Shown here: one piece after another, positions 1 through 13,600 of the stretch
Layout of the letters: each line of letters starts with the position of its first letter
Position numbering within the stretch: position 1 is the first letter of the stretch
From: Lepisosteus oculatus
Lineage: Eukaryota; Chordata; Actinopteri; Semionotiformes; Lepisosteidae
DNA: 64,000 nt
Reading direction: 5' to 3'
Assembly: GCF_040954835.1 (NCBI RefSeq)
Contig: NC_090723.1
Location: 7,512,001-7,576,000, forward strand
The notes under the pieces: model-generated
What the model was told of the DNA's origin: nothing
Seen by the model: only the letters and a program-made list of their open reading frames with translations
Database searches by the model: none
Program-made: the position numbers and the translations under genes

Positions 1-104
1 TCCTCCTAAGCAGCTGTGTGCTGAAACTTGAACTTCCTGCCTGGTGTGTCCTGAGTCCTGCACTGCCCTCTGAAACTGGCACATGCAGTCAAAATTAAGA
101 CAAC

Positions 105-650
105 ATCAGACAGCAGCCATATCACCCTGCAGCTCCCAGCTGGGCAGCCCCACTGGAGCTCAGCAGGTGTGAGCCTGGTCTGTACCTGGATGGGAGACCT
201 CCTGGGAAAAACTAAGGTTGCTGCTGGAAGAGGTGTTAGTGGGGCCAGCAGGGGGCGCTCACCCTGCGTTCTGTGTGGGTCCTAATGCCCCAGTATAGTG
301 ATGGGGACACTATTCCGTAAAAAAGGCATCGGATGAGTTGTAAAACTGAGGTCCTGAGTCTTTGTGGTCATTAAAAATCCCAGGGCGTTTCTCGAAAAGC
401 GTAGGGGTGTTACCCCAGCGTCCTGGCTAGATTGGCCATTAACAGTCATGGCTTCCTACTAACCCCCATCTCTGAACTGGATTCATCATCACTGAGAGCT
501 GGTGTGTGGTAAGCAGACTGGTGCACTATGGCTGCCGTTGCATCATCCAGGTGGGACTGCACACTGGTGGTGGTGGAGGGGATCCCCATTACCTGTTAAG
601 CGCTTTGAGTGGAGTGTCCAGAAAAGTGCTATATAAGTGTAAGGAATTAG
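105..650 (+). repeat. 5S-rRNA-headed SINE, near full length
   Basis: The head carries GTACCTGGATGGGAGACC, the internal promoter part of vertebrate 5S rRNA. Then comes a body (GGGGCCAGCAGGGGGCGCTC, GCCCCAGTATAGTG, TGGTCATTAAAAATCCCAGG) and a LINE-like tail (AAGCGCTTTGAGTGGAGTGT, GCTATATAAGTGTAAGG). The structure is that of the SINE3/Deu-type class; the exact family is not determined. It lies before the first mpp2 exon seen. Confidence 0.85.
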
Positions 651-1499
651 TGTGATTGTAACTGTAGGGTTTGTGTGATGATTTATTACAGAACAGCTGC
701 ACTTACTGTACAAGTCCGCATTCTCTCCCGCTCACTTCCTGATCTCCCAGATCTGTTCCCAGTCTCAGCACCAGTGCCTTCAATGCAAACAGACAGGTGG
801 ATAAATATCTTACAAGAAAATCTCTCCGGTTCGTGGTGTGTGTTCTGTCGCTATGAGTTATCTGCAGACTTTGACTTTATAACCATGAAAGGAGGAATTA
901 GATGGCTCTTTACATGGCCCTGCTACCCTCAGCATTGTGAACTCACAAGCAAATTAACATTCATTCTCAAACTTCAGACTGGTTCCCTGCTCAATGCAAC
1001 ACGGTATTCCCTCTGTACACAGTGTGTATTCCTACATGCATACAGCTGTTTTACTGATCACAGTTCTCTGTGTCATGCTGATGAATACTAATAAAGGTAA
1101 AACAGCTGTTTGTGGTGTCTACATTCGACTTTGTATACTGAATTAGAAGTCTTTTTTATAGCTCTTTCTCCCTTTAAAGTCTGGGAACAGGATTAGTAGC
1201 TCCTTAGCATTGTGAAACTGCACAGGTTAATTAATACTCATTTCCTAATTAGACAACTGAGGAAGTTTTTGTATTGTGAACAAGGTTTAATTGCTTAGAA
1301 AATCCTTTGTTTTCAGCTCAGAGTTTAATTAACTAGAAAGTGATGTGACCACCACCTTTTCTCACCAGCTGAGGAAGGACTAACATGGCTTTTTTAAATT
1401 CATTTAACCCTTCTCCAAAGCATCAAAACTTCCACAGTTCAGTCTAGTCTGGATAAATAGATAAAAGACCAAAATAACCTTTCTTTTTTTCCTTTTCAG

Positions 1500-1600
1500 C
1501 TATGCATCAAGGACTGGACACCCTCAGCGACTCTCCCAGCTCCACCACAGCTAACGACCTGGACCTTATATTCCTTAAGGGGATAATGGAGAGCCCAATA
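1500..1600 (+). CDS. mpp2: mpp2 exon: N-terminus and start of L27 region
   Basis: The exon follows a polypyrimidine tract ending in TTTTCAG and has the first usable ATG at 1502. It encodes 33 residues ending [15 protein letters not shown], the conserved start of the MPP2/MPP6 L27 region. The donor is GTAAGA at 1601. Mammalian MPP2 isoforms have extra residues upstream of this methionine, so other first exons are possible. Confidence 0.87.
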
Positions 1601-4600
1601 GTAAGACATTCATTTTTGTACCACTACTGCAGTCTGTTTCCATCTAACCCCAGTCTGGGCTGGGTTAGGCACCATTCTTGTGCGGTCTGATCTTCCACCA
1701 GTTGGCCAGTTGACTGAGGACGGTCAATCCCCACAGCTTTCTGGGAAATATGGTTCAGACAAGAACCAGCATCTTGTCTCTCCCTACTGCCCTTCTACAA
1801 GGGCTTAAATTCCTAATTGAATTTGTGATTTGTTTCTGCTGAAGTTCCATATTGTAGGCCAGAAGTACACGTATCCTGGTTTACTGAGTAAGCCTAAGAG
1901 AAGTGCTGCTATTTCAAATTCGGACATCACCAGTAAAGCTGAACTGAAAGACACGAAGTCTTCATGGAACTGTCTGCAAATTCTTTCTGGACTTTCACTC
2001 TGTCGTGAAATAATGGAGAGTACAGCTGGTGACGAGGGGTCGTGAGAGCTGTGAGACCTGAAATGAGTGAATTTGGAACGGGGACACGTAGTTGCCTAAA
2101 GACCATTAGGAGAGCTGATTTGAGGGGGACCCACCTCGTATATTTTTATTTATTGACGCATTGATTTATTGAAGTATTATTGATTTTAAGGGGGTAAAAC
2201 ACAAGGTATCTGTAAACACATGTAACACAATGCAGAAAAGTCACAGGATTTGCTTTTAAGATGCAAGCAATCATAAGCTCAAGTCCAAAGAGTCATTCAT
2301 TTTTTTTTTAAATGCACATTTTTAATAACTGTTCATTTTTTGTTGTTACGCCAAAGTTTGACACATTTAAAGATGACAAAGTCAAGTGAGCCTGAAACTG
2401 GGCGCGTTTTTTTCAGCAGCTGATAGTACTGTGTGTTTTGAAAGCGATGATATGAAAATGGAGCCGTAATCTTGGCGTCATGGGGGTGTGTGTGTGTGGC
2501 AGTGGTGAAGGGGTGGGGGGTTAGATTTGATGCTGCTTGTGTCTGAGATCTGATCTGAATCCACAGGCCTAAAGTCAAGCAGGCAGCAGTCTGAACTTCA
2601 GTGTGAGGTTACTAAAAGCGTCGTCACTTGAAAACCATGACTGAAAGTCTGCGCCAGTTATTATTCCTGGCATTGTCTGCTTCCTGCAAGGCAGAGACTT
2701 AGCTGTGGAATGCAGTGGCATGTGGACGTTACGTCCCGAGAGAATGAGAAAGTGGCTTTTTCAGGGAGAAGCGAGCTCTCTGGGGAGAAATCTATCAAAA
2801 GGCATTAACGTCAGAGCTGCTGGGATGGCAAAACCTCTTCTCTTTGTGCTTCTGTTTTTGCGTAAAACCTGAACTCTGTGACAGGAGCTGCTGATCAAAG
2901 AGAGAGGAGGAAAGGACAGCAGTGCCCTTAGTTAACGTCCCCCTAACTTTATTGCTGCTCTCTCTGCGATCCAAACAGAAGCAGAAACACAGAGAGATGG
3001 GCAGACTGTTTAGGGCCCCTTCACATGCTAATTTGCTCATTTTTAGTTCTAATGAATTATTTATATTTAAATGAAAATGTTTTCGTGCATGTTATTTAAT
3101 ATTGAGCTGAATTTGATTTACCATCCCATCTGTCCGTTAGTGGTAAATTAATTCCAGGATCTCATCCTACTGTTTCTTGAAAAATCCAGATTCAACAACA
3201 TGGCTGTGTGGCTTGTTCCACACTCCCACTACCCTTTGGGTAAAGACGTGTCTCCTGTTTTGGGTTTTAAATGTACTTCAAAATTCAGCTTGTGCCTTCT
3301 GGTGGGTGTTCCGCTCTCCATCCTGATTTTGTTGACTTTGTCAAGGCCTTGGGGGATTTTGGGTACTTGTATCAACTCCACTCGTAGTCTTTTTGTGTTC
3401 AAAGCTAGAACATGTGTAGACACCTGCCTTTGAATGTTCACAGACGGAGAGCTGTAGTTGTGTTGAAACCTGTGCAAATTGCCTCTGAGCGACAGCAAAG
3501 GAGGAAAGCGAATTGGTTGGCTTCATTAGTGTCTTGAGAAGTGCTTTATAGGGTCCTTGGATTTTGATGAAAATGAATTGACTTGAAAGAACTCTCTAGG
3601 AGAAAAGAAAGGTGCTTTCAAAGTGAGGGTACTCAATAATTCGATTTTTTTTTTACATTTAATGTACAATTGAAGGTATTAGCTGTGTTTCCTCATTAAT
3701 GCCTCTGCAAATTCAGTTCCACTCACAGTGACGGCAGGCTACATTATTGCTTGAGTGCTAAACTGGAAAAGGTGCAAAAACTGTACTGCAGTCATATTCC
3801 ATCAGCAATGGGAAATGAAAAATAATTTGAAAATGTGGTGTTATTAGCTGATGAGATTAACAGACTAGTGCTTACACATTTGTGGGGATTTAAAAAAAAT
3901 ATTTGTGCTGCTGGGTGGGTGGCCAGCAAGTTTAATGTGGCCCAGCTTGTGAATTTCATTTTGCACTATTGAGTACGTGAAATCTTGTAGGGCAGAATGA
4001 TGGTGTAGGGGTGGCACAGTAGTTAGCAAAATTATTCTGCAGCTGGGATCACACATTCTCCCTTCTCTTAACAACACACTACTGTTCTTTTAAATTTTCA
4101 TTGGAAGTTTCATTTCACACCTCTCTGCACCCATTCTGACTTCACACCTCTTGATTGGCCTCTCTTTCTGTCCCCTGCTCCCGCCTCTCACTCCTCCTCC
4201 CTCCCAGCCTTTGTTCTCCCGCTACTTCACCTTTGCCTACTGCCCTGTCTCTCTCACACCTGAAGAAGGCTCCATGGCCGAAACGTTGTGTTCTCTTTCT
4301 TCTTTTTTTCAGCAGGGAATAAACCTATTACTTGTTCCTTTGCAGCCTACGCATGCTCCTGCAGCTCCCCACCTGAATTACTACCGCCAGTAGTTAGCAT
4401 TGCTGCCTCGAAGCGCTTGGGGCTTGGGTTCAATTCCGGACCTGGGGGGTGCTGTCTGTGTGGAGTTTGCATGTTCTCCCCAGGGTCACATGCGTTTCCT
4501 GGGGGCTTTGTCTGTGTGTCTGCCCTGCGATGGACGGGGCGTCCTGTCCAGGTTGTACCCCTGCCTTGCGCCCTTTGCTTGCCCGGATAGACTCCGACTT

Positions 4601-7600
4601 CCCTGCATGGGATGAAGCAGTTGGAAAAGGGATGGCTGAAGTTGTGGTGGTTGGGGCTGCAGACACAGCGCTTCATGGCCTTGAATTCCAGCGTGGGAGA
4701 TGTTACAGCACTCTGGCATCTCGGATCGCGCAAGCATTAGCTCAGTGCCATCTGATTTGAAAGAATATCCCCTAGGCGACTGTAGGGGTTGCTGTGTGAC
4801 AGTCAAGGGAATCCTAATGGCAGGCGTGGTATAAAGGCACTGTTGCTCTAAGGCTGGGAGGCTATCTGAGTGCTTGATTTACCTTGACTGCGTATTTAGC
4901 TGCAGGGTCTGCTGCAGTTATTGAGTGGTGCAGACATAGAATTTATTACGAAATGTGTTGTAAAAGACAGGCCCAGCACTCTATTGTTTCCCCAGCCAGA
5001 CTCTTTTCTCTTATTAACCTGTACCAGCCTTAGGATCACAGACACCGCGGGCAATGATATAGATCTGTCTGCTGTGCTTCAGACTGATAGAAACGACTCC
5101 GGAGTTTTCCGATGGGGTGGTAAACTGCCTCTAACGCTTTTCCTCAGCCTGTCTCAGTAGGAGGCGCTGCCTCGTCTGCTCTGTTGAGCCAGCTGTCCGG
5201 TTGGCTTGTTAAAGAGGCCATCCCCGTGAAACAAATCATGAAAAAAAGGCAACATCCTCGCATTTACTGGTTTTTAGTGCCCGCTCCATTCAAATTCCAG
5301 AATTGAACCCAGACCCTGGGGGACCAATGTTGCTGTTCCAATAGTGGTTAACAGCCCTATAGGATTAGTATTGGGATTCCTGATGTGGGCACAGAAAAAT
5401 GTGCCTTAATGTCTTTTCGGATGGATTTGGCATCTTTCTGTGCTATTGATTTGCTGTCAGCGGGCTCCACCGCCTCTGTAATTTTGAACACTTGTCTCCT
5501 AAACACAAGCTCCTGGTTAAGAGCTCTTCAGTGTCCTGGGAGGAGGGGGGCTGTTTTATAAGCGGTGGCTCACGAGCTCTATTTTCTCCTGCCCCTGTCC
5601 CGCTGGCTGGCGCGGCTTAAGGAGGTGAGGGCCGGCAAGTACCCCCCCCCCCGCAGCTGGACAGTGCCACAGGTCTGCCCACTGGCTGCCCACTGGCTCT
5701 CAGCCCTGCTGTTCCTGCTGAGAAGCCCAGCTGTCGTCATGCCAGTGTTCCAGCTTGGCTGCTTTCGGCCTTGGCTGTAGCCCCTGGCTGGACAAAGCAG
5801 GGAGGGGGGGGGGGGGGTGATACAGGAAATTATATTCACCAAGGGGATCGTAGTTCTGTGCTGCAGAACCAGATGCACTGGCTTATGGACATCTGCTTAG
5901 AAATCTGTCGGTGTGTTTGGACAAATATTTTAACTTATTATACGCTGTCAGTGTCTCTGCACTAAAATGCCTTCATCCGGACTGGCCCTTTCTTGCCCAG
6001 ACCTGGCCAGTGTGTGATAAATGGTTACGGATTGGAGAGTGTTCTACTGTTTTGTCACTCTTGACTGATTCTTGTTGGGCAGCATCCTATTAATTTCCAT
6101 CTTTTTGGAAATGTCAGTTACCAACATTCTTGCTAACATTGGCTTCTGCTCCACAGACGCTGCATCTAAAATGGACAGCATGCCATTTAACGGGTTGCCA
6201 TGCAGTGCAGTATTGTCCTAATCCGAATGAGCCAGTAGTCTGACCTTCACCAGCACGCTGAGGAGGCTGCAGACCTCCTGGCCAATTGAAGCCTTTCCTC
6301 TAGGCAGTAGGTCTGAAGAGTTACTAGCATCTGCGTTCACCATCGACCCTCAGAGGCATCAAGACAGCGGGCTTCTTCATAAGAAACAGTGCGATACGCT
6401 CCCAAAGACATACTGTAAGTGGAAAGGACAGGAAGTGCATTTAAAACCAAGAACAGGAGGTGCTTCTTTACATGAAGGCTTGTGGGAGCATGGAACAAGC
6501 CACCCAGCCATGTTGCTGAAACCAATTCCCGAGCCTTATTTTCCCCAAAACAGTTGTGGGAAATCTTTGAATCAGTTCGCTACTTAACTGGCTGATGGGG
6601 CCAGGTGAGCTAAGTGGCTTTCTCTCATTTGTAACCGTTCTTATTTTTTTTCGAAACTCCTCTGCTCCGAGATGAAATGAATAAGCTATGCAGCTAATAG
6701 GCACTTTCTCTCAGACAGTTTGTTTCAACAACAGTCTGTCCTGAGTGTCTGTGGAGTGGGCTCTTCTCTCAGCACACTCATGATTGAGCACTTGAAGAGC
6801 TGCCTTGCTTGAGGGTTTTGATGGAGGCAAGCTTAGAACAGATTTCTCTGTGACAGGCAGAGTATTTGGTGTCAACTGATGATTCCTTTGCGCATTCACT
6901 AATTTTCAAATGGACAGACTTGGCTGGAATTGTAATCTGAAATGATTTGATTCCCAGAGTGCAGTAGCTATTTTCTTTCAATAAACAAACCGCAAAATGC
7001 TTCCAGAGTTGAGGAGGCTAATAGCCTGACTGAGCCTGTGAGGTTCTTTTGAATAGAGATCTTCTCAATATCATGTCGACAGCAGAATAGTCCAGAATAG
7101 TCCAAATCTGAATGCTGAAAACTGTCAGCTGCCCCAGTAGATTCACAGTTCTGCACTCATGTGGAGTTTTTCTGCATTCTGAGATTTTGGATTATTTATA
7201 AAAATGAAAAATGCATGTTTCTCCGCAGGAGTTCAGAAACTGAGGCATTTTTCCCTAAAGAGGAGGAATTAATGATTTCCAGAAATTCCTTTTTTTGTGA
7301 ATACAAGAAGTGAAATTTCACTTTGATCTCCTTGTTCTGTTGGAACATTATGAAATCACTGAAACACCTTTAGAACTCTGAAAGAAAAAAATCCACTTTC
7401 ATTGCTAGAGCTCTGACAGCTGTTCACATAAAATATTACATAAAATCTTATTTTTAGCTTTTAAGTATTTGAAACTTTGTACAGCAGGATATCTTCTTAC
7501 TGAATTTGTGCAAACAACCAAATACCTAAATAATATTTGTTATTAAATTATTGATATCTAGCAATTTACAGTTTCAGGTTTCTCAGTTTTGCTTTAAGAT

Positions 7601-10600
7601 GTGGTCAGCAGCCATATTGCCCTGCAACTCACAGCTGGCAGCCCACTGAAGCTCAGAAGGTGTGAGTCTGGTCAGTACCTGGATGGGAGACTCCTGGAAA
7701 AGCTGAGGTTGCTGCTGGAAGAGGTGTTAGTGGGACCAGCAGGGGGCGCTCACCTTGTGATCTGTGTGGGCCCTAATGCCCCAGTATAGTGCTGGGGACA
7801 GTATACTGTAAAAAGGTGCCGTCCTTTGGCCGAGATGTAAAATGGAGCTCCTGACTCCCTGTGGTCATTACAAATCCCAGGGTGTTTCTCAAAAAGAGTA
7901 GGGGTGTTACCCTGGTGTTCTGGCAAAATTTCCCCCTGGCCTTTACCAATCAAGTCCTCCTAATAATCCCCCTCTCTGAACTGGCTTCATCACTCTGTTC
8001 TCCTCCCCACTGAGAGCTGGACTGGGGAGTGTACTGGTCCACTAGGGCTGCTGTCACATCATCCAGGTGGGGCTGCACACTGGTGGTGGTGGAGGGGAAC
8101 CCCATTACCTGTAAAGCGCTTTGAGTGGAGTGTCCACAAAAGCTCTATATAAGTGTAAGGACTTTTTCTTATTAAGTGGACAAGGCTCTGGATGAGTGGT
8201 GGTCATTTAACCAGGCATGTTTCTCTGCCCAAGGATTTCATCCAGCGGTTTCTTGAAGGATTCCAGGCAGTTGGCGTCATCCTGTAGGTCTGGGGCTCTT
8301 CAGCTCCAGCGATGAGGGTCAGGTGCTTCAGGGTTTGCGCCGGTGGAGGGAGAACCGAGCTGGAGTGGTGCTGCATTCCCGGTCGCGTTCCTGATCATCT
8401 CCGCACTTCCCTTCTCCAGGCCCACGAGAAGCTGGAGGAGACCAAGCTGGAAGCAGTGCGGGACAATAACCTGGAGCTGGTCCAGGAGATCCTGCGGGAC
8501 CTCTCTCCGCTGGTGGACCAGAACTCCTCTGCTGCCGAGCTGGCCCGCATCCTTAAGGAGCCACACTTTCAGGTAGCCGTGCAAGGAAGCAATGAGCATT
8601 TGCGATTGGCTTAATTTGGGATGAATAAGGCCGTTTCCAGAGATCTCTGGGAGAAGACACACACAAAATTCATCCCTGACAGTGTCCCGATTTCTAGCAG
8701 TGTTACAGTCATGGTCTCCATGCGTTACCATGCATGGGTGTTTTTGAGTGACCATGACCAAACGTATTGGAATCGTATAAAATATTTCCACCAGCGGCTA
8801 TCCCTGTTGATGTTCTTCCTGAGGCATCCCATACAACAGCAGGTGTCTGTTTTAAGATGCACTCAAACCAGGGCAGGAGTATTGACCCCAGGCCAGAGTC
8901 GGATTGCTATAGTTCTATATGAAAAGCCTCCGAAAATTAGGACATTTCCTGTCCATGCTGGGGATTTGATACCTCTGCATGCTGCTCTAAAGTTTTGTAC
9001 ACTTTAACCCTGGCTAGCAGGGCTATGGGCTAGAACACGCAGTGTAAAGCAAAAAGCGGTATTGAAGAATTAGTATTTCTGAAAAGCAAAGCGCTGGCCT
9101 TCCTTTTTCCTTCCCTCCGCTCCCAAATACGTCAAAGCCGTTGAAATCGAGTGTCTGCCGCTTGGCCTGGAGCCCACTTCCTGTTCTGACGCGGTGTCCC
9201 CGCCCTGTGTGCCCTGTGATTGGTTGACAGTCCCTCCTGGAGACGCACGATTCGGTGGCCTCCAAGAGCTTCGAGACGCCCCCTCCCAGCCCCTGTGCCT
9301 TCATGGACGCCGCCCTGAATAACCAACCTGTGCCGCCCGACGCCGTGCGGATGGTGGGAATCCGGAAGGTTGCTGGCGAACATCTGGTAAGCAATTGGAG
9401 CGCCAAGGGACATTGAGGATTTTTTTGAAAGGATATACAGTATGTTGGATAAAGCCCAACCCCAAAGCGCCTAGTTGCACTGAATATTTTGAATAAATAA
9501 TATTACAATGTTTAATATTAGAATAATATAATATACAAGGCAATGATCTCCTACTTTATTACCCTTGATGGTTAAAATAACTCTTGGTGAGCGAACCTTT
9601 CCATAACGAGGTTGTAGATGACAAAAACGTCCCAATAAAAATAAATAAAGCAGTGTTGTTCTCCTTTCTCCTGAAAAAATGCGTTCAGAAGATGGTAAAA
9701 CGGCTGCACGTCTCTGTGAATTATGGCTTAATTGTGAATATGCTGTGAGCTAGAGATCTTTGATTGCATGCCTGGGATAATTGAAGTCACTACTTTAATT
9801 ATTTTTTATGAGCTTAACGAATCTCTCTCTCTCCATCTTCTCCAGAGCGGTTGTTAATACTAGCAAAACTCTCTTGAGAAAAACTGCCCACAGAGATGCA
9901 CGTACAGTATAATAACAGCCATTCCATATAGGAAATCTGATGGAACGACGCAAGATTTGCACAATGTCACGCCTGACTGTACAGTGACCTACTGTTAACG
10001 CGCTTGCTTTTGGGATGTTTTTTCTGAAAAGAGCTGTGGTTAATAGATCTTCACCTTACAGCTTGGCCCTTAAAGGTGACATATCAGAATACCAAAATAA
10101 ATGAAGCAAAAGATCCCAGAAATATTAACACCGCCGTACAGGTGTATCCCTCAAGTTAGATTGTCCTGTCACCAGCACAGGGTTTGCTCCTTTTTCAATT
10201 TACTAAAATGATTTATTACTACTGATAGATAGCCTTTGGCCAAAAATAGCAGCACTTTTTCCTCTTCCTGCCCTCAATGCTATATGCTCTGCTATTGCCC
10301 TACAAGACTGGTAGGGGAGCGCACCATCTGTCTCTGAGCAGAGCTGGCACAGGGAGTAAGTCAGGAAGCACTGGTAACTTGGCATTAAGGTCAGGACTTA
10401 GACCAGGGGGTAGGCCTGGCACTCTAGAGAGTAAGTGCTGAATGAAGTGGACGCATGCCATAATTCTGCTTGTCATTCTGCACACTGGTACGACATGGCT
10501 GAAGGAATCTTCACTTACAGATCCACAGCCCCTGCTACATATAACCTGGTCTATCGTTTCATATTCCTTTGTCTTCAGCAGTGGGGGTCCTCTGTGTGGA

Positions 10601-13600
10601 TTCCTTTCACTTCATTTTCTTTACAAAATGTGATGGTTCAAATTTAAGACGTTATTTAGGGGAAAAAAAACACCCTATGATAATCTAGCCTTGTTGCTTT
10701 GGAAATTCACCTGGCTAGAAAGAAAGAGCGAGTGTTGTCATAGGACTTCCCTGGAAATGCATAGAAATTCCTGCAGCTCTAGGGTGAAAGCTGTCATCGC
10801 CTTTCCTCCGGTTTGTACTGAGGATCTCCCTCTTCGTCGCAGCAGGGGTTGTAGACAGTCGAACGGTGATTGGCTCAGTGAGTGGGCAGGCCAGAGGAGC
10901 GTGTCTGCACGTCCTCTTTCTTCACACAGGGGTACCAGGGTCTTCACTGCGAGTCGAGATATGAATCCCCAATTAGAGATTCCATGTTGGGTTGGTATAT
11001 AATCTAAACATAGTTGTCATTTCTGATGTTTCAAAGGAAAAGGCTGTGTTAGTCTCAATGTGACCATTGGGTTTTAAGAAATACATTGTGGTGTTCCCAT
11101 GGTCTAGTATAAAACACAGTGAAGGCAGGCTAAGATCACAGTGAACCACAGCAAGGTCCCGTAAAAACCACAGTGGAAGTGAAAGACCAAATTTCCCTCT
11201 GTCGTTTACCACTCATGGCCTCCTAATAATCCCCATCTCTGAACTGGCTCCATCACTCTGTTCTCCTCCCCACTGAGAGCTGGTGTGTGGGGAGTATGCT
11301 GGTGCATCATCCAGGTGGGGCTGCACACTGGTGGTGGTGGAGGGGATCCCCATTACCTGTAAAGCGCTTTGAGTGGAGTGTCCAGAAAAGTGCTATTTAT
11401 GTGTAAGGAATTATTATTATTAAGTATATGTTTTGAGGTTGAGCCTTTCAGCAGGCCCAGTTCATTGTTTTCTTGGAGTGTGATAAATATTGATTGTTGA
11501 AGTAGGTGCTCCTTCAGAGTTGATTGAATACTCATTAGCTCCAGCAAGATGATGTAGCGACACAAGTGGTGCGTGGCAGGAAGTGATGCGTGTGCTTGGC
11601 CATCAGTGCCCCGGTGGTGGTGGGGGTTTTGCTGGCGCGATGTCAGCCTGTGGTTTCCCCGTGGCAGGGCGTGACGTTCCGCGTGGAGAGCGGCGAGCTG
11701 GTGATCGCGCGGATTCTGCACGGAGGCATGATCGACCAGCAGGGCCTGCTGCACGTGGGCGACATCATCAAGGAGGTGAACGGGAAGGAGGTGGGCAACG
11801 ACCCCAAGGTGCTGCAGGAGATGCTGAAGGAGGCCAGCGGCAGCGTGGTGCTCAAGATCCTGCCCAGCTACCAGGAGCCCCACCCGCCGCGCCAGGTCAG
11901 CCCGCAGTCCCAGGGGGGCGCCCCTCCGTGCACACACACACACACACGCACGCACGCACACGCACACCGCCGTGCCCGCTGCTGGCACACACACACACAC
12001 ACACACCCCCACCCCCCCCCCCGCTGCTGGCACACACACACACACACACACCCCGCTGCTGGCACACACACACACACACACCGCTGCTGGCACACACACA
12101 CACACCGCCGTACCCGCTGCTGGCACACACACACACACTGTCTGATAAAAAGGCTTTTTTAAATCGAACTATTGACTGAAGCCAGGGAGAGTATAGTTGT
12201 GGAAAAAGGCTTAAAAGGAGTAGATTTGTGATTCAGAATTGATGATGATTTTGTTTTTAAATACAAGGCAAAGATTAAATGCTCTCCCACAAATGACAAG
12301 CCTCTTTTATTTGGAATTACCCATTTCTTTTTGGCCTCTGCCCACTGACCTAGCGGCAGCAGCTGTTCAAGGCTTGGTCTGGACAAATCCCTTTTTCCAA
12401 AATGGGTGCTGACCAGTACTTTCAGTCCTGTTGAGTCGAAATCGTCCGGGGTGTTTCTCTCTAAAAGGAGAAGCCCCAGTCGCATCCCATGGAAATGATT
12501 TGAAATAAAATCCCCCAGACTGCCCTGTGATTGTGTGAAGGACATGGCGTGAAAATGGAACAGTTTGAAAACGGCCATCGGTGGCCTGTAAGATGCAGGT
12601 TTATAAAGTTGCTCTATTGGGCCTTTAGCACTGAACTCCAGAAAGGATCAGTGCGTGTTTCACGTATTCTTATTCCTTAGTTCTGGCCTTTCCGCTGTCT
12701 GTCAGTTTAAAAGCTGTTGTGTGCCTTTCTTTTGACAAACACCACAGCTCTGCCTGAACAACTGGAAGAATTGAATGACACTCACCAGTCTGTAATTGCA
12801 GGGTAGCTGATATCAGCCAATTTCTTCAGATCTCACTGCGCCGAGAGCTGTCATGTCATTTTAACCCTCCTTGCTACTTCACAAAGCAAGATGAGATTTA
12901 TTTCACATGGGAGCTGATATTCTGGTACCTACGTCCCATCAGCTTAGGCCACTGGTAAACTAGAACGAGTCCAGATTTGGCAAACTGGCAGCAATCGTAC
13001 CAGACATGACTCCAGAGGCTTCAATGAGATCTGAATTAGCAGCTGAAAAAATACAAACCTTATGAGTTTGAATCTAATCATCCGTGTTTGAAATGGACAG
13101 GAGACTAGAGCTCTTTGATGATGAGGCTGTGATTGCAGGAAATCCCATTTGCCTAGAGACATCTGTGGCAGTCTTCAAAGCAGGTGCTCTTGCTGGCTAG
13201 GTTCTGCACATCATTCTGCTGGAGACGGAATTCTAAATTAATTTCAGAGTGCCGGGACCTGCATTCTAGTTCTCTTAACCTGGAAAAAAAAAGACTGTTT
13301 TTTGAGAATAGCCCTGTAGACTTGTGTTTCAGGTTGTGCCTGAATCAGATATTGCCTTCTGTCTTAAAAAAGATTTTCTGTGCTGCAGGTGCATCACCCG
13401 GTTCCAATTTAAAGCACAAATTAAAGCTAAAAGGATCCTCAAATGTTTACTCTAATAAACCACTGTGTAACTGATTTTTTAGCTATATTATACTTGCACA
13501 ATTGTTCCTTGTATTTCAACTTAGTAATTATTATTTTTTATATTGTAGGGCATCCTGGTTGAGATTATCTACTAAGAAAGCAAATGAAAAGTGCAATAAG

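Larger units (their letters stand above)
1601..8419 (+). other. mpp2 intron 1: repeats, no other gene seen
   Basis: Nearly 7 kb. It holds CR1-like fragments, the Penelope-like piece, a tRNA-SINE and a 5S-SINE, listed separately. A GT-rich run occurs at 2487-2500. The open frames at about 4290-4800 lie in repeats. The expected microexon was not found. Confidence 0.6.

Noticed and set aside
105-300. A true 5S rRNA gene
   Set aside because: Only the internal promoter portion is similar; the rest is the SINE body, and the same structure recurs elsewhere in the window.
4382-4450. A genuine tRNA gene
   Set aside because: tRNA-like boxes are present, but no full cloverleaf is evident and the sequence continues into a SINE core found elsewhere.
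11353-12138. Long frames on both strands around the mpp2 PDZ exon (for example 261 codons on -)
   Set aside because: They are held open by CA/GT repeats and by the reverse of the GC-rich PDZ exon; translations are Cys-Val runs.
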